Assembly (NCBI GenBank): GCA_045538735.1 | Contig: JAZSRY010000067.1 | Location: 1-31,541, forward strand | Direction: 5' to 3' | Length of the DNA: 31,541 nucleotides | Source of the DNA: SIG459 sp045538735 | GTDB taxonomy: Bacteria > Bacillota > Clostridia > Oscillospirales > Oscillospiraceae | Shown: positions 7,136 to 13,304 of the stretch, in pieces | Numbering within the stretch: the first letter of the stretch is position 1 | Layout: each line of letters starts with the position of its first letter | Program-made: the position numbers and the translations under genes | The notes under the pieces: generated by a model | Told to the model about the DNA's origin: nothing | Seen by the model: the letters and a program-made list of their open reading frames with translations, nothing else | The model's database searches: none

Positions 7136-7176
7136 AGTATAGGGGATATTTTTCTGTATTTCCGTGACAAAATCAC
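7136..7176 (-). promoter_or_regulatory. SDR promoter with GTGATTTTGTCAC box
   Basis: GTGATTTTGTCACGGAAA (7159-7176, minus strand) lies exactly 17 bases before TATACT (7136-7141). The 18-base box and its distance to the -10 element are identical to those at trxA (3367-3407), while the spacer sequences differ. Confidence 0.6.
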
Positions 7177-7242
7177 ATATTTATTCTAAATCATCAGCGC
7201 TAAAATATCCGGAAAAAGTTCATTTTATCAGTTTAGGGACTA

Positions 7243-7270
7243 TTGACAGAGCGTGAAGAGGGGTTATACT
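7243..7270 (+). promoter_or_regulatory. Promoter of the ZIP transporter operon
   Basis: TTGACA (7243-7248) and TATACT (7265-7270) are separated by 16 bases. This is a strong housekeeping promoter about 40 bases before the start codon. Confidence 0.75.
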
Positions 7271-7308
7271 TATAGGTAACAGATTATATTTCCCGGGAGA
7301 AAAAAGAT

Positions 7309-8061
7309 ATGCAGATGGTACTTTTGACAGCCATCGGCGTTGGCGGAGCAACTGTTTTCGGCGCGCTGCTTGGCTTTGCATTCAAGAATATACCCCACCG
7401 CTTTTCCGACCTTATGCTGTCCTTCGCTGCGGGAATTATGCTTGCGGCGGCGGTGCTGGGACTCATCATCCCCTCTGTGGAATACGGCGGCAAATACGGC
7501 CTTATAATCACCGTCGTGGGCATTTTCTGCGGCGCTGTGTGTATGAGCCTTATGGATAAGCTTGTGCCCCATCTTCACCGTCTGGTGGGTGGAGATATCG
7601 AAGCCCATAATAACCGCAATCTTGGCAAGGTTCTCCTTTTCGTCACCGCCATTGCCATCCATAACCTGCCCGAAGGTATCGCAGCAGGTGTCAGCTTCGG
7701 CTCCGGCAATGTGAACGAGGCTCTGCTTATTGCAGGCGGTATTGCCTTGCAGAATATTCCCGAAGGAATGATAATTATTGGACCCATGCTGGCTGCGGGA
7801 GTGAAGCCCGGCCGCACCTTCGTCTGCGCCCTCGCCACGGGACTTGTTGAGGTTGTGGGAACTCTGCTGGGCTACGGCGCTGTCAGCATAGCATCCTTCG
7901 TTCTGCCCTTCGCCCTTGCCTTTGCAGGCGGCACAATGCTCTATGTTGTCAGCGACGAAATGGTGCTGGAGACCCACGGCGACGGCAGCGAGCGGGGAGC
8001 CACCTACACCCTTCTGGCAGGCTTCTGCCTTATGCTGGTAAGCGACGTATTGCTGGGCTAA
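7309..8061 (+). CDS. ZIP-family divalent metal transporter
   Basis: The 250-residue membrane protein has the ZIP/ZupT layout of about eight hydrophobic helices. The metal-binding helix IV carries HNLPEG (H118-G123) and helix V carries QNIPEG (148-153). A His-bearing loop (PHLHRLVGGDIEAHNN, about 87-102) follows helix III, as is usual. ZIP proteins import zinc, iron or manganese into the cytoplasm; the substrate cannot be told from sequence. The helix V motif has Gln where many homologues have His, a normal variation among bacterial ZIPs. A GGGAG site precedes the ATG. It is followed after 4 bases by the dihydrouridine synthase gene. Confidence 0.9.
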   Translation: MQMVLLTAIGVGGATVFGALLGFAFKNIPHRFSDLMLSFAAGIMLAAAVLGLIIPSVEYGGKYGLIITVVGIFCGAVCMSLMDKLVPHLHRLVGGDIEAHNNRNLGKVLLFVTAIAIHNLPEGIAAGVSFGSGNVNEALLIAGGIALQNIPEGMIIIGPMLAAGVKPGRTFVCALATGLVEVVGTLLGYGAVSIASFVLPFALAFAGGTMLYVVSDEMVLETHGDGSERGATYTLLAGFCLMLVSDVLLG

Positions 8062-8065
8062 GCTT

Positions 8066-9022
8066 ATGCGTATTGATTTTGCGCCCATGGAGGGCATAAC
8101 GGGAGCAGCTTTCCGCCGCTGCCATAAAAAATATTTCTCCGGTGTTGACCGCTACTATTCCCCTTTTATCTCCCCAAGCGGTGACCATGTTTTCACAAAG
8201 CGGGATAAGCTGGAGATTTATCCCGAGTATAACGAAGGCATTGACCTTGTGCCCCAGCTGATGGCGAAAAACGCAGAGGATTTTCTCTGGGCTGCGGGCG
8301 AGCTGAGCGCGATGGGCTATAAAAGCGTCAATCTTAACGCAGGCTGTCCCTCGGGTACGGTAACCGCGAAAGGAAAAGGTGCGGGACTGCTCTCCGATGT
8401 TTCGGCGCTGGATGCTTTTCTGGGAGAAATTTTTGAAAAAGCCCCTTGTCCCATATCCGTAAAGACCCGTCTGGGAATGAATGAGCCGGAGGAGTTTTGG
8501 GCGATTCTGGAGATTTATAACAAATACCCCATTTCTGAGCTTATCATCCATCCCCGGGTGAGAAAGGATTTTTACCGGGAAAAGCCCCGTATGGATTATT
8601 TCAGCGCGGCGGCGGAAAAAGCAAAAATGCCCCTCAGCTTCAACGGAGGCATAGTAAGCGCCGCCGACTGCAGAAAAATTATGGATAGCTTCCCGAAACT
8701 GGAGGCTACCATGCTGGGGCAGGGAATTGTTGCCGATCCCTTCCTTGCGGGAAAGGTGAAAGGCTCTGTGAATGCGGATGTTGAAGTTCTGAAAGAATTT
8801 CATGCGGAGCTTTTTGATGCCTACGCGCAGCAATTCCAAAGCCGTAATAATGCCGCAGGACGGATGAAGGAATTCTGGCATTATTTCATTCAGCTTTTCG
8901 GAGACAGCGAAAAGCTGGGAAAAGTGATTAAAAAAGCAAAAAACGCGGAGGAATTCCTCGCCGCGGCGGAACGGGTTTTCAGCGGAAAGCCCCTTTTGGA
9001 GCGCAGCGCGGGAAACTGGTGA
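8066..9022 (+). CDS. tRNA-dihydrouridine synthase
   Basis: The 318-residue FMN-dependent enzyme reduces specific uridines in the tRNA D-loop to dihydrouridine. It begins with the family motif APMEGITGAAFRR, and the catalytic cysteine lies in NAGCPSGTVTAKGKGAGLL (C94). The region around HPRVRKDFYREKP matches the usual catalytic loop, and FNGGI with MLGQG near residue 192-225 is the phosphate-binding end of the TIM barrel. The subfamily (A, B or C) is not certain. There is no strong ribosome site, and the 4-base gap after the ZIP gene suggests translational coupling. The operon ends at the terminator at 9042-9071. Confidence 0.93.
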   Translation: MRIDFAPMEGITGAAFRRCHKKYFSGVDRYYSPFISPSGDHVFTKRDKLEIYPEYNEGIDLVPQLMAKNAEDFLWAAGELSAMGYKSVNLNAGCPSGTVTAKGKGAGLLSDVSALDAFLGEIFEKAPCPISVKTRLGMNEPEEFWAILEIYNKYPISELIIHPRVRKDFYREKPRMDYFSAAAEKAKMPLSFNGGIVSAADCRKIMDSFPKLEATMLGQGIVADPFLAGKVKGSVNADVEVLKEFHAELFDAYAQQFQSRNNAAGRMKEFWHYFIQLFGDSEKLGKVIKKAKNAEEFLAAAERVFSGKPLLERSAGNW

Positions 9023-9041
9023 ACGTGCTTATATAAAAAAC

Positions 9042-9071
9042 AAATCCGACCTATCCTAGGTCGGATTTTTT
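9042..9071. terminator. Bidirectional terminator
   Basis: AAATCCGACCTA (9042-9053) pairs perfectly with TAGGTCGGATTT (9057-9068) around 3 bases, with T runs on both strands. It serves the convergent dihydrouridine synthase and DUF1919 genes. The 12-base arm is identical to part of the terminator at 493-528. Confidence 0.9.
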
Positions 9072-9086
9072 GTGTCCTGAAAATAT

Positions 9087-9695
9087 TCATTTGCCGCTGT
9101 TGAACCAGCTTATATAGTCGAAATCGTCATAATATTTTTTTAACGTAAGAGAGCTTTTGTATTCGAAGCACTCGCCTACGCACTTTTCATTTTCCCAGCC
9201 TTTAATGTAATAAGCTGAGGGAAACTCAGGATAGGGAATATGAGTGAACACTACTTTATTTTTGTATGGCAATGCATCGAAATCGCGGAGATTTTCATAA
9301 GTGCAGCCATCTCTGTCGGTAAACATGATGAAGAGATTATCAAAGTTTATGCGCTTTGAGCGCTGGGTCCATTTTTCCATCGCCTCTTCATTTGTTTCAT
9401 AGTGCTGGAAATATATTCTCACATCGTCAATAAGTCCGATGGGATAGTTAATACCCTCTTCCTCAACAAATGTCATGCCGCAGTTTAGATAATGGTGAAT
9501 ATCAGAGAGAAAACGAATGAAGTCATCGGGCTTAAGCCAAAGGTTTACAAAGGGGCTGTTAAACCTCTGCCCAAGATCGTGCAGGAGGAAAGCTCCGTTG
9601 CAGTTGCTTGCAATAACGGAAAAGTCTTTGTTTTCCAGCTTTCTCGCAAGATTTTTGTTATAAATTTTTCGGGCAGAGTCTATAATTTTTCTCAT
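9087..9695 (-). CDS. DUF1919 family protein
   Basis: The 202-residue protein fits DUF1919, often found in polysaccharide biosynthesis clusters. Recognisable parts are FSVIASNCNGAFLLHDLG near residue 25, NSPFVNLWLKPDDFIRFL, IYFQHYETNEEAMEKW, and NLFIMFTDRDGC. No transmembrane segment or signal is seen, so it should be cytoplasmic. The conserved pattern suggests an enzyme acting on a sugar or sugar-nucleotide, but no reaction is known to me. It stands alone here, without glycosyltransferases. The ATG at 9695 follows AAAGGGG; the frame is open further upstream but that part holds the promoter (ATACAA at 9744-9749 and ATACTA at 9721-9726, seen from the plus strand). Confidence 0.8.
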   Translation of the reverse strand: MRKIIDSARKIYNKNLARKLENKDFSVIASNCNGAFLLHDLGQRFNSPFVNLWLKPDDFIRFLSDIHHYLNCGMTFVEEEGINYPIGLIDDVRIYFQHYETNEEAMEKWTQRSKRINFDNLFIMFTDRDGCTYENLRDFDALPYKNKVVFTHIPYPEFPSAYYIKGWENEKCVGECFEYKSSLTLKKYYDDFDYISWFNSGK

Positions 9696-9841
9696 ATGGA
9701 AACCCCTTTCGTATGCAGCTATACTAACACATAAAAGGAAAAGATACAACAAGGGGGAGCTCTCTTTTCCACAAATCCCTTGCAAATATCTTTGGCTGAT
9801 GATATGTTTTATGTACTTTTTTATGAATGAGGTAAACTTTT

Positions 9842-11035
9842 TTGAAAAAACCGCTTACTTTTAGATATACACTCCAGCAGATGGCCTATTGGGCGGCTGC
9901 AGCGGGAGTTATGAGCTTCGCCAGTGCTTATCTTCTGGCCAAGGGACTGCCCGCCTCTCAGGTGGGAACGCTGCTTGCTCTCGGCAGTCTGCTCTCCTGC
10001 GCCGTGCAGCCTTTTCTGGCGGACAGAGCCGACCGCTTTGGCGGAAATATGGTGAAATATCTTGTGGTGGGGCTCAGCGCTGTCAGTATGGCGTTTTTTG
10101 CTTTGCTTCTCAGCGGAAAACTGCAGGGCACGGCAATGGGTATTATTTATCTGCTCGGTATTTTTTCCTTTGATGCGATGATGCCGCTGCTCAACTCCAT
10201 AAGTGTGTCCTTCAACAGTGTCGGCAGAAAAATAAACTACGGCATAGGACGCGGAATAGGCTCTCTCGCCTATTCTCTCGCCGCTCTCGGATTGGGACGC
10301 ATTATGGCAGATTTCGGTGAGGACTGGATGATATGGGCCATTCTTGCCATGCTTGCTGCCAATATAATCATAACCCTCGGTTACCCCTCAATGGGTGAGG
10401 TACGCAGCCGTGAGAAGAAAAACAGCGAATGCTGCTCTGTGGCGGTATTTTTCAGCCGCTACCGCTGGTATTGCGTATCCCTTCTGGGTGTGCTTTTGCT
10501 GGGTATGTTCCATGCAATGACGGAAAATTATCTTATCAAGATTTTTGACCGTCTGGGCGGAGGCAGCGCGGAAGTGGGCGTGGCTTTGTTTGTGGCAACC
10601 TTCATCGAGATGTTCGTGCTTGTGTTTTTCGAGAAAATTCGAAAAAAGATGAGCGACGGTCTTCTGCTGAAAATTGCCGGCCTGTCCTTCCTGCTCAAGA
10701 GCGTGCTTTTTCTTGTTGTCGGGAGCGTTGAGGGAATTTACCTCGTTCAGCTGCTTCAGGCAACAAGCTACAGCTTCCTTGCTCCCACGCAGGTGTATTA
10801 TGCCGATCAGAAAGTGCTGAAAGCGGATATGGTAAAAGGTCAGGCATTTATAACTGCCGCCTATTCTCTGGGCTGCGCCTGCGGAAATTTTGCCGGAGGT
10901 CAGCTTATCGAATTTGCAGGTGTTGACGCAATGCTCATTGCGGGTATTGTTATCGCCGCCCTTGGAACGGCCGTGTTATTCCTCACTGTGGGGAAAAAGG
11001 ACAAGTGCCTGAGCCCGGCAGCGAACGAATCATGA
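9842..11035 (+). CDS. MFS transporter
   Basis: The 397-residue protein has about twelve hydrophobic helices with a central cytoplasmic loop near residues 185-200, as expected for the major facilitator superfamily. The opening (KKPLTFRYTLQQMAYWAAAAGVM) and the loop DRADRFGGNMVKY between helices 2 and 3 resemble the LacY/NhaA-like MFS_1_like group, whose members carry sugars, nucleosides or small organic acids. The substrate is unknown. The start is a TTG at 9842 with TGAGGT 8 bases upstream; the next ATG, 12 codons later, would cut into the first helix. A weak promoter (TTGCAA 9780-9785, TATGTT 9803-9808) precedes it, and a terminator follows at 11045. Confidence 0.85.
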   Translation: MKKPLTFRYTLQQMAYWAAAAGVMSFASAYLLAKGLPASQVGTLLALGSLLSCAVQPFLADRADRFGGNMVKYLVVGLSAVSMAFFALLLSGKLQGTAMGIIYLLGIFSFDAMMPLLNSISVSFNSVGRKINYGIGRGIGSLAYSLAALGLGRIMADFGEDWMIWAILAMLAANIIITLGYPSMGEVRSREKKNSECCSVAVFFSRYRWYCVSLLGVLLLGMFHAMTENYLIKIFDRLGGGSAEVGVALFVATFIEMFVLVFFEKIRKKMSDGLLLKIAGLSFLLKSVLFLVVGSVEGIYLVQLLQATSYSFLAPTQVYYADQKVLKADMVKGQAFITAAYSLGCACGNFAGGQLIEFAGVDAMLIAGIVIAALGTAVLFLTVGKKDKCLSPAANES

Positions 11036-11044
11036 ATAAAAACA

Positions 11045-11075
11045 AAAAAGCCACGACGAAAGTCGTGGCTTTTTT
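11045..11075 (+). terminator. Terminator of the MFS gene
   Basis: AAAAAGCCACGAC (11045-11057) pairs with GTCGTGGCTTTTT around a GAAA tetraloop, followed by a T run. Confidence 0.92.
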
Positions 11076-11136
11076 GTGCGAAAGACTACCTAAACGGAGC
11101 AGAAATAGGGGTAAAAGTAACCAAAAGTAGTGTGAA

Positions 11137-11478
11137 TTACAAAGCAACTATAATCTGCTTTACTGTATTGTAGAAATATTCCAAGCTCATCAGACGATAC
11201 TCTATGTCATCATCCGCTTCATCCTCGTCATATGCGATTGTAAATTCATCGGGGTGAATTTGTAACTCTACGAAATATTTTCCTTTGCGTGCTTGTACGG
11301 ACACGCATTTATAATCACCAAGCCAATCAATGTGGATTTCAATCTTGGTTAAACCCATAGCTGATAGTTTTTCTTCAAATTGTTCATCTATCCAATTCTG
11401 CAATATATCATCAAAAGGAGTGTGTTCCGGTTTCGCTGCCAAATATGCTTTGATTCTTTTCTTTTTTGAGAAGAACAT
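11137..11478 (-). CDS. Small acidic protein of unknown function
   Basis: The 113-residue protein starts with a basic stretch (FFSKKKRIKAYLAAK) and then becomes acidic, with DEDEADDDIEYR near residue 84-95. It has no signal peptide, membrane helix or cysteine motif, and I do not recognise a family. The ATG at 11478 follows AAAGGAG at good spacing, and a promoter (TTTCAA at 11546-11551 and AGAATA at 11523-11528 seen on the plus strand, 17-base spacer) lies upstream, so it is very likely expressed. Its AT-rich composition differs from most neighbours. It sits between the MFS terminator and the hairpin ladder, a setting that fits an accessory gene. Confidence 0.75.
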   Translation of the reverse strand: MFFSKKKRIKAYLAAKPEHTPFDDILQNWIDEQFEEKLSAMGLTKIEIHIDWLGDYKCVSVQARKGKYFVELQIHPDEFTIAYDEDEADDDIEYRLMSLEYFYNTVKQIIVAL

Positions 11479-11522
11479 AAGAAACTCCTTTCGATGCGTA
11501 AAATTCTTACTATTTTAGCCAT

Positions 11523-11551
11523 AGAATAGCATAAATTCGTGATTATTTCAA
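11523..11551 (-). promoter_or_regulatory. Promoter of the small acidic protein gene
   Basis: Minus-strand TTGAAA (11546-11551), 17 bases, TATTCT (11523-11528). Confidence 0.6.
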
Positions 11552-11574
11552 GTCAATGGATATCACTGAATTTA

Positions 11575-11752
11575 GTGAAATATTTGCCTTGCGGCAAATG
11601 TGAAATAATGACCTGCGGTCATTGTGAAATTTGATGCTTTCGCATCAAGTGAAATGAAATAAATCCACTCACGCCCGCAGGCATTTCACATTGCGAAGCA
11701 ATATTTCACGCACGAAGTGCATTTCACAAATCCCTCAAGGGATTTATTTCGT
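11575..11752. repeat. Symmetric ladder of six hairpins with GTGAAAT/ATTTCAC spacers
   Basis: Four copies of GTGAAAT (11575, 11600, 11624, 11649) are separated by three different perfect hairpins. A 27-base core (11656-11682) follows, then ATTTCAC three times (11683, 11703, 11721) and a degenerate ATTTCGT (11746), again separated by three different hairpins. The spacers of the two halves are reverse complements, so the whole is one large inverted repeat whose rungs are six unlike hairpins: ATTTGCC/GGCAAAT, AATGACC/GGTCATT, TTGATGC/GCATCAA, ATTGC/GCAAT, GCAC/GTGC and AAATCCC/GGGATTT. No reading frame explains it. It lies just beyond the tRNA operon terminator. Confidence 0.9.
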
Positions 11753-11754
11753 TG

Positions 11755-11796
11755 AAAAGAACCACCTTTTGTCTACGGACAAAAGGTGGTTCTTTT
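11755..11796. terminator. Terminator of the tRNA operon
   Basis: A perfect 19-bp stem has arms at 11755-11773 and 11778-11796 (GAACCACCTTTTGTC in the left arm) around a TACG tetraloop. A/T ends on both sides make it work in either direction. Confidence 0.9.
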
Positions 11797-11797
11797 C

Positions 11798-11874
11798 TGG
11801 TGGAGACTGACGGACTCGAACCGTCGACCTCACGCGTGTGAGGCGTGCGCTCTAACCAGCTGAGCTAAGCCTCC
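11798..11874 (-). tRNA. tRNA-Val (CAC)
   Basis: The cloverleaf is complete with encoded CCA. The acceptor GGAGGCT pairs with AGTCTCC, the anticodon stem CACGC/GCGTG encloses loop CTCACAC with anticodon CAC, and the T-arm is GACGG-TTCGAGT-CCGTC. It reads GTG valine codons. Confidence 0.95.
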
Positions 11875-11904
11875 ATACTATTTGATTTAAGGGGCGGAAA
11901 AACA

Positions 11905-11930
11905 AAAGGGTCAGCATTTGCTGACCCTTT
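11905..11930 (-). terminator. Hairpin with T run between tRNA-Glu and tRNA-Val
   Basis: AAAGGGTCAGC (11905-11915) pairs with GCTGACCCTTT (11920-11930). Read on the minus strand it is followed by TTGTTTTT, so it looks like a true terminator inside the operon. No clear separate promoter for tRNA-Val is seen after it. Confidence 0.75.
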
Positions 11931-11933
11931 GCT

Positions 11934-12008
11934 TGGTGACGCGTACGAGAATCGAACTCGTGTTACCGCCGTGAAAGGGCGGTGTCTTAGCCGCTTGACC
12001 AACGCGCC
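11934..12008 (-). tRNA. tRNA-Glu (TTC)
   Basis: The acceptor GGCGCGT pairs with ACGCGTC, the anticodon stem CCGCC/GGCGG encloses loop CTTTCAC with anticodon TTC, and CCA is encoded. It reads GAA and GAG. Confidence 0.95.
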
Positions 12009-12014
12009 ATAGTC

Positions 12015-12036
12015 GGGGCGCTCGGATGTGCGCCCC
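12015..12036 (-). other. Spacer hairpin between tRNA-Met and tRNA-Glu
   Basis: GGGGCGC (12015-12021) pairs with GCGCCCC (12030-12036), with no T run. It is probably a processing or spacer hairpin in the tRNA precursor. Confidence 0.5.
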
Positions 12037-12039
12037 TTA

Positions 12040-12116
12040 TGGTAGCGGCGACTGGATTCGAACCAGTGACACCCCGGGTATGAACCGAGTGCTCTGGCCA
12101 ACTGAGCTACGCCGCC
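12040..12116 (-). tRNA. tRNA-Met (CAT), elongator type
   Basis: The acceptor GGCGGCG pairs with CGCCGCT, allowing a mismatch at the end; anticodon loop TTCATAC gives CAT, and CCA is encoded. The start GGCGGCGTAGCTCAGTTGGCC is close to Bacillus elongator tRNA-Met and lacks initiator features. A lysidine-modified tRNA-Ile2 also has a CAT anticodon and is a lesser possibility. Confidence 0.9.
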
Positions 12117-12118
12117 AT

Positions 12119-12168
12119 AATGCTGTGAACAGCATTAGGATTATAGCCCATCTAAATCCGATTGTCAA
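12119..12168 (-). promoter_or_regulatory. Perfect consensus promoter of the tRNA operon
   Basis: On the minus strand TTGACA (12163-12168), a 17-base spacer and TATAAT (12140-12145) match the sigma-A consensus exactly. A 7-bp hairpin, AATGCTG/CAGCATT (12119-12136), lies at the expected transcription start and leader. Confidence 0.92.
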
Positions 12169-12196
12169 GGGCTAATTTTCAATTTTTCTAATTTTT

Positions 12197-12952
12197 TTAA
12201 GGAAGATATTTTGCGGGGTCAACGCTGTTGCCGTTAAGACTCATTGCAAGGTGGAGATGATGCACCTCGCCTGTCTCGCAAAGGGCGGTGGTGCCCACAC
12301 TGCCGATTACGCTGCCGCAGGCAACGGCTTCCCCTTCCCTGACGGTGGGACTTTCGGCCAGATTGGAGTAAATGCTGCGAAGACCGCCGGAATGGGTAAG
12401 GACAACAGTGGTGCCCATTGCATCGTCATTATAGACCTTTTCAACGGTGCCGTCGGCGATGGCCTTCACCTGAGCGCCCAGCTCCGCGGAGATATCAAGG
12501 CCGTCATGGGTGCGCCAGTCGCGCATAGTGCGGTTATAAACCAGAGCGTCCATGCTGTAGCCGTTTTCAATCTGCCCTGCAACGGGGCGAATGAAATAAG
12601 AGGGAGCAGTGTTTTGTGCCACGGGTGCAGGTGCGGGGGTGGGGACGGGTTCGGCATCTGCGGGAACCTCGGGCTGTGCGATGCCTGCGTCCATGTTGAT
12701 GACGGGGGCAATCTCCTCGATGGGTTCTTCGCCTTCGGCAAAGAGGGGAAAGTCCTCCTCGGGGAGAGCTTCTTCCGTGTTGAGTGAGAGCTCGGGGCTG
12801 GGGAGAACCTCATCAACGCTTTCGGTGCCCACGGAAAGCATAGTCCAGGCGGAGACGCCGATTACGGCCACGCAGAGGAAGAGAACAATGTAAAAACCTT
12901 TTCCGGCGAAAAAGGACTCAAGAGCCCCTGCGAAGTTTTTCTTTTTTTCCAT
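12197..12952 (-). CDS. spoIIQ: M23 metallopeptidase, SpoIIQ-like sporulation protein
   Basis: The 251-residue protein has a short cytoplasmic head, one membrane helix (about 20-40), an acidic and proline-rich stalk, and an M23 (LytM) domain from about residue 120. The zinc ligands are present: H149 and D153 in RTHDGLDIS and H232/H234 in HHLHLAM, so it could be an active endopeptidase, like clostridial but unlike Bacillus SpoIIQ. SpoIIQ sits in the forespore membrane and joins SpoIIIAH across the septum during engulfment. The assignment rests on the layout and on an exact sigma-F-type promoter at 12993-13022. The ATG at 12952 follows GGAGG by 8 bases. A general cell-wall M23 peptidase is the alternative. 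Confidence 0.75.
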   Translation of the reverse strand: MEKKKNFAGALESFFAGKGFYIVLFLCVAVIGVSAWTMLSVGTESVDEVLPSPELSLNTEEALPEEDFPLFAEGEEPIEEIAPVINMDAGIAQPEVPADAEPVPTPAPAPVAQNTAPSYFIRPVAGQIENGYSMDALVYNRTMRDWRTHDGLDISAELGAQVKAIADGTVEKVYNDDAMGTTVVLTHSGGLRSIYSNLAESPTVREGEAVACGSVIGSVGTTALCETGEVHHLHLAMSLNGNSVDPAKYLP

Positions 12953-12974
12953 TATTATGACCTCCAAAAATGAA

Positions 12975-13018
12975 AAATAAGGTTTGCATGGCTATTCTTT
13001 CCTATGCAAACCTTATTT
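12975..13018. other. 15-bp inverted repeat spanning the spoIIQ promoter
   Basis: AAATAAGGTTTGCAT (12975-12989) and its exact complement (13004-13018) flank the -10 region. On the minus strand the second arm is followed by TTTTTCATTTTT, so the structure could be a terminator for transcription arriving from upstream. Alternatively it could be an operator. Confidence 0.6.
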
Positions 13019-13022
13019 ATAC
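12993..13022 (-). promoter_or_regulatory. Sigma-F-type forespore promoter
   Basis: On the minus strand GTATA (13018-13022), a 15-base spacer and GGAAAGAATA (12993-13002) match every position of the Bacillus sigma-F consensus as I know it (GywTA, N15, GGhnAnAhTw). It lies 41 bases before the start codon. Confidence 0.7.
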
Positions 13023-13030
13023 ATTTTTGT

Positions 13031-13304
13031 TAGCCTGGCAGAAATAATCCGAACACGCTCCGCGAGGCGGATTTTAGCGCCAGAGTTTATTTCATTCTTT
13101 GGTGGGCAATAAGCCCACCTGCATCATTCAATTTTGCCTGACACAAAAATCCACTCTCGGGGAGTCGAAGATTTTTGAGACCATACACTAAGGCAGTGCA
13201 AGGCGGGCTCTTGCGGATGGGCTGTCGCCCTTCAAAAGCCGGCAACGCAGCAATGTCGACGGGTATGCTCTCAAAAACGTGTTTGGACTATGTCTGCCAG
13301 GCTA
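13031..13304. repeat. 274-bp structured element bounded by inverted repeats
   Basis: TAGCCTGGCAGA (13031-13042) and TCTGCCAGGCTA (13293-13304) are exact reverse complements; a second pair inside, TCCGAACACG (13048-13057) with CGTGTTTGGA (13278-13287), extends the closing helix. Within lie GGTGGGC/GCCCACC (13101-13119), and TTTTTGAGA-c-CATAC (13172-13186) pairing with GTATG-c-TCTCAAAAA (13263-13277), which closes a GC-rich domain. No SRP, RNase P, tmRNA or T-box motif was found and no protein is encoded. It is either a miniature inverted-repeat element or a structured RNA. The last three bases provide the stop codon of the radical SAM gene. It fills the gap between that gene and the spoIIQ promoter. 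Confidence 0.75.

Noticed and set aside
11575..11752. A CRISPR array in the ladder region
   Set aside because: The conserved units are only 7 bases and the intervening segments are self-complementary and 11-18 bases long, unlike CRISPR repeats and spacers; no cas genes are present.
13031..13304. SRP RNA, RNase P, tmRNA, T-box or 6S RNA
   Set aside because: None of the core sequences of SRP RNA, RNase P, tmRNA or T-box was found on either strand; 6S is not excluded by its loose sequence, but the exact inverted ends abutting a stop codon and the 274-base length do not favour it.
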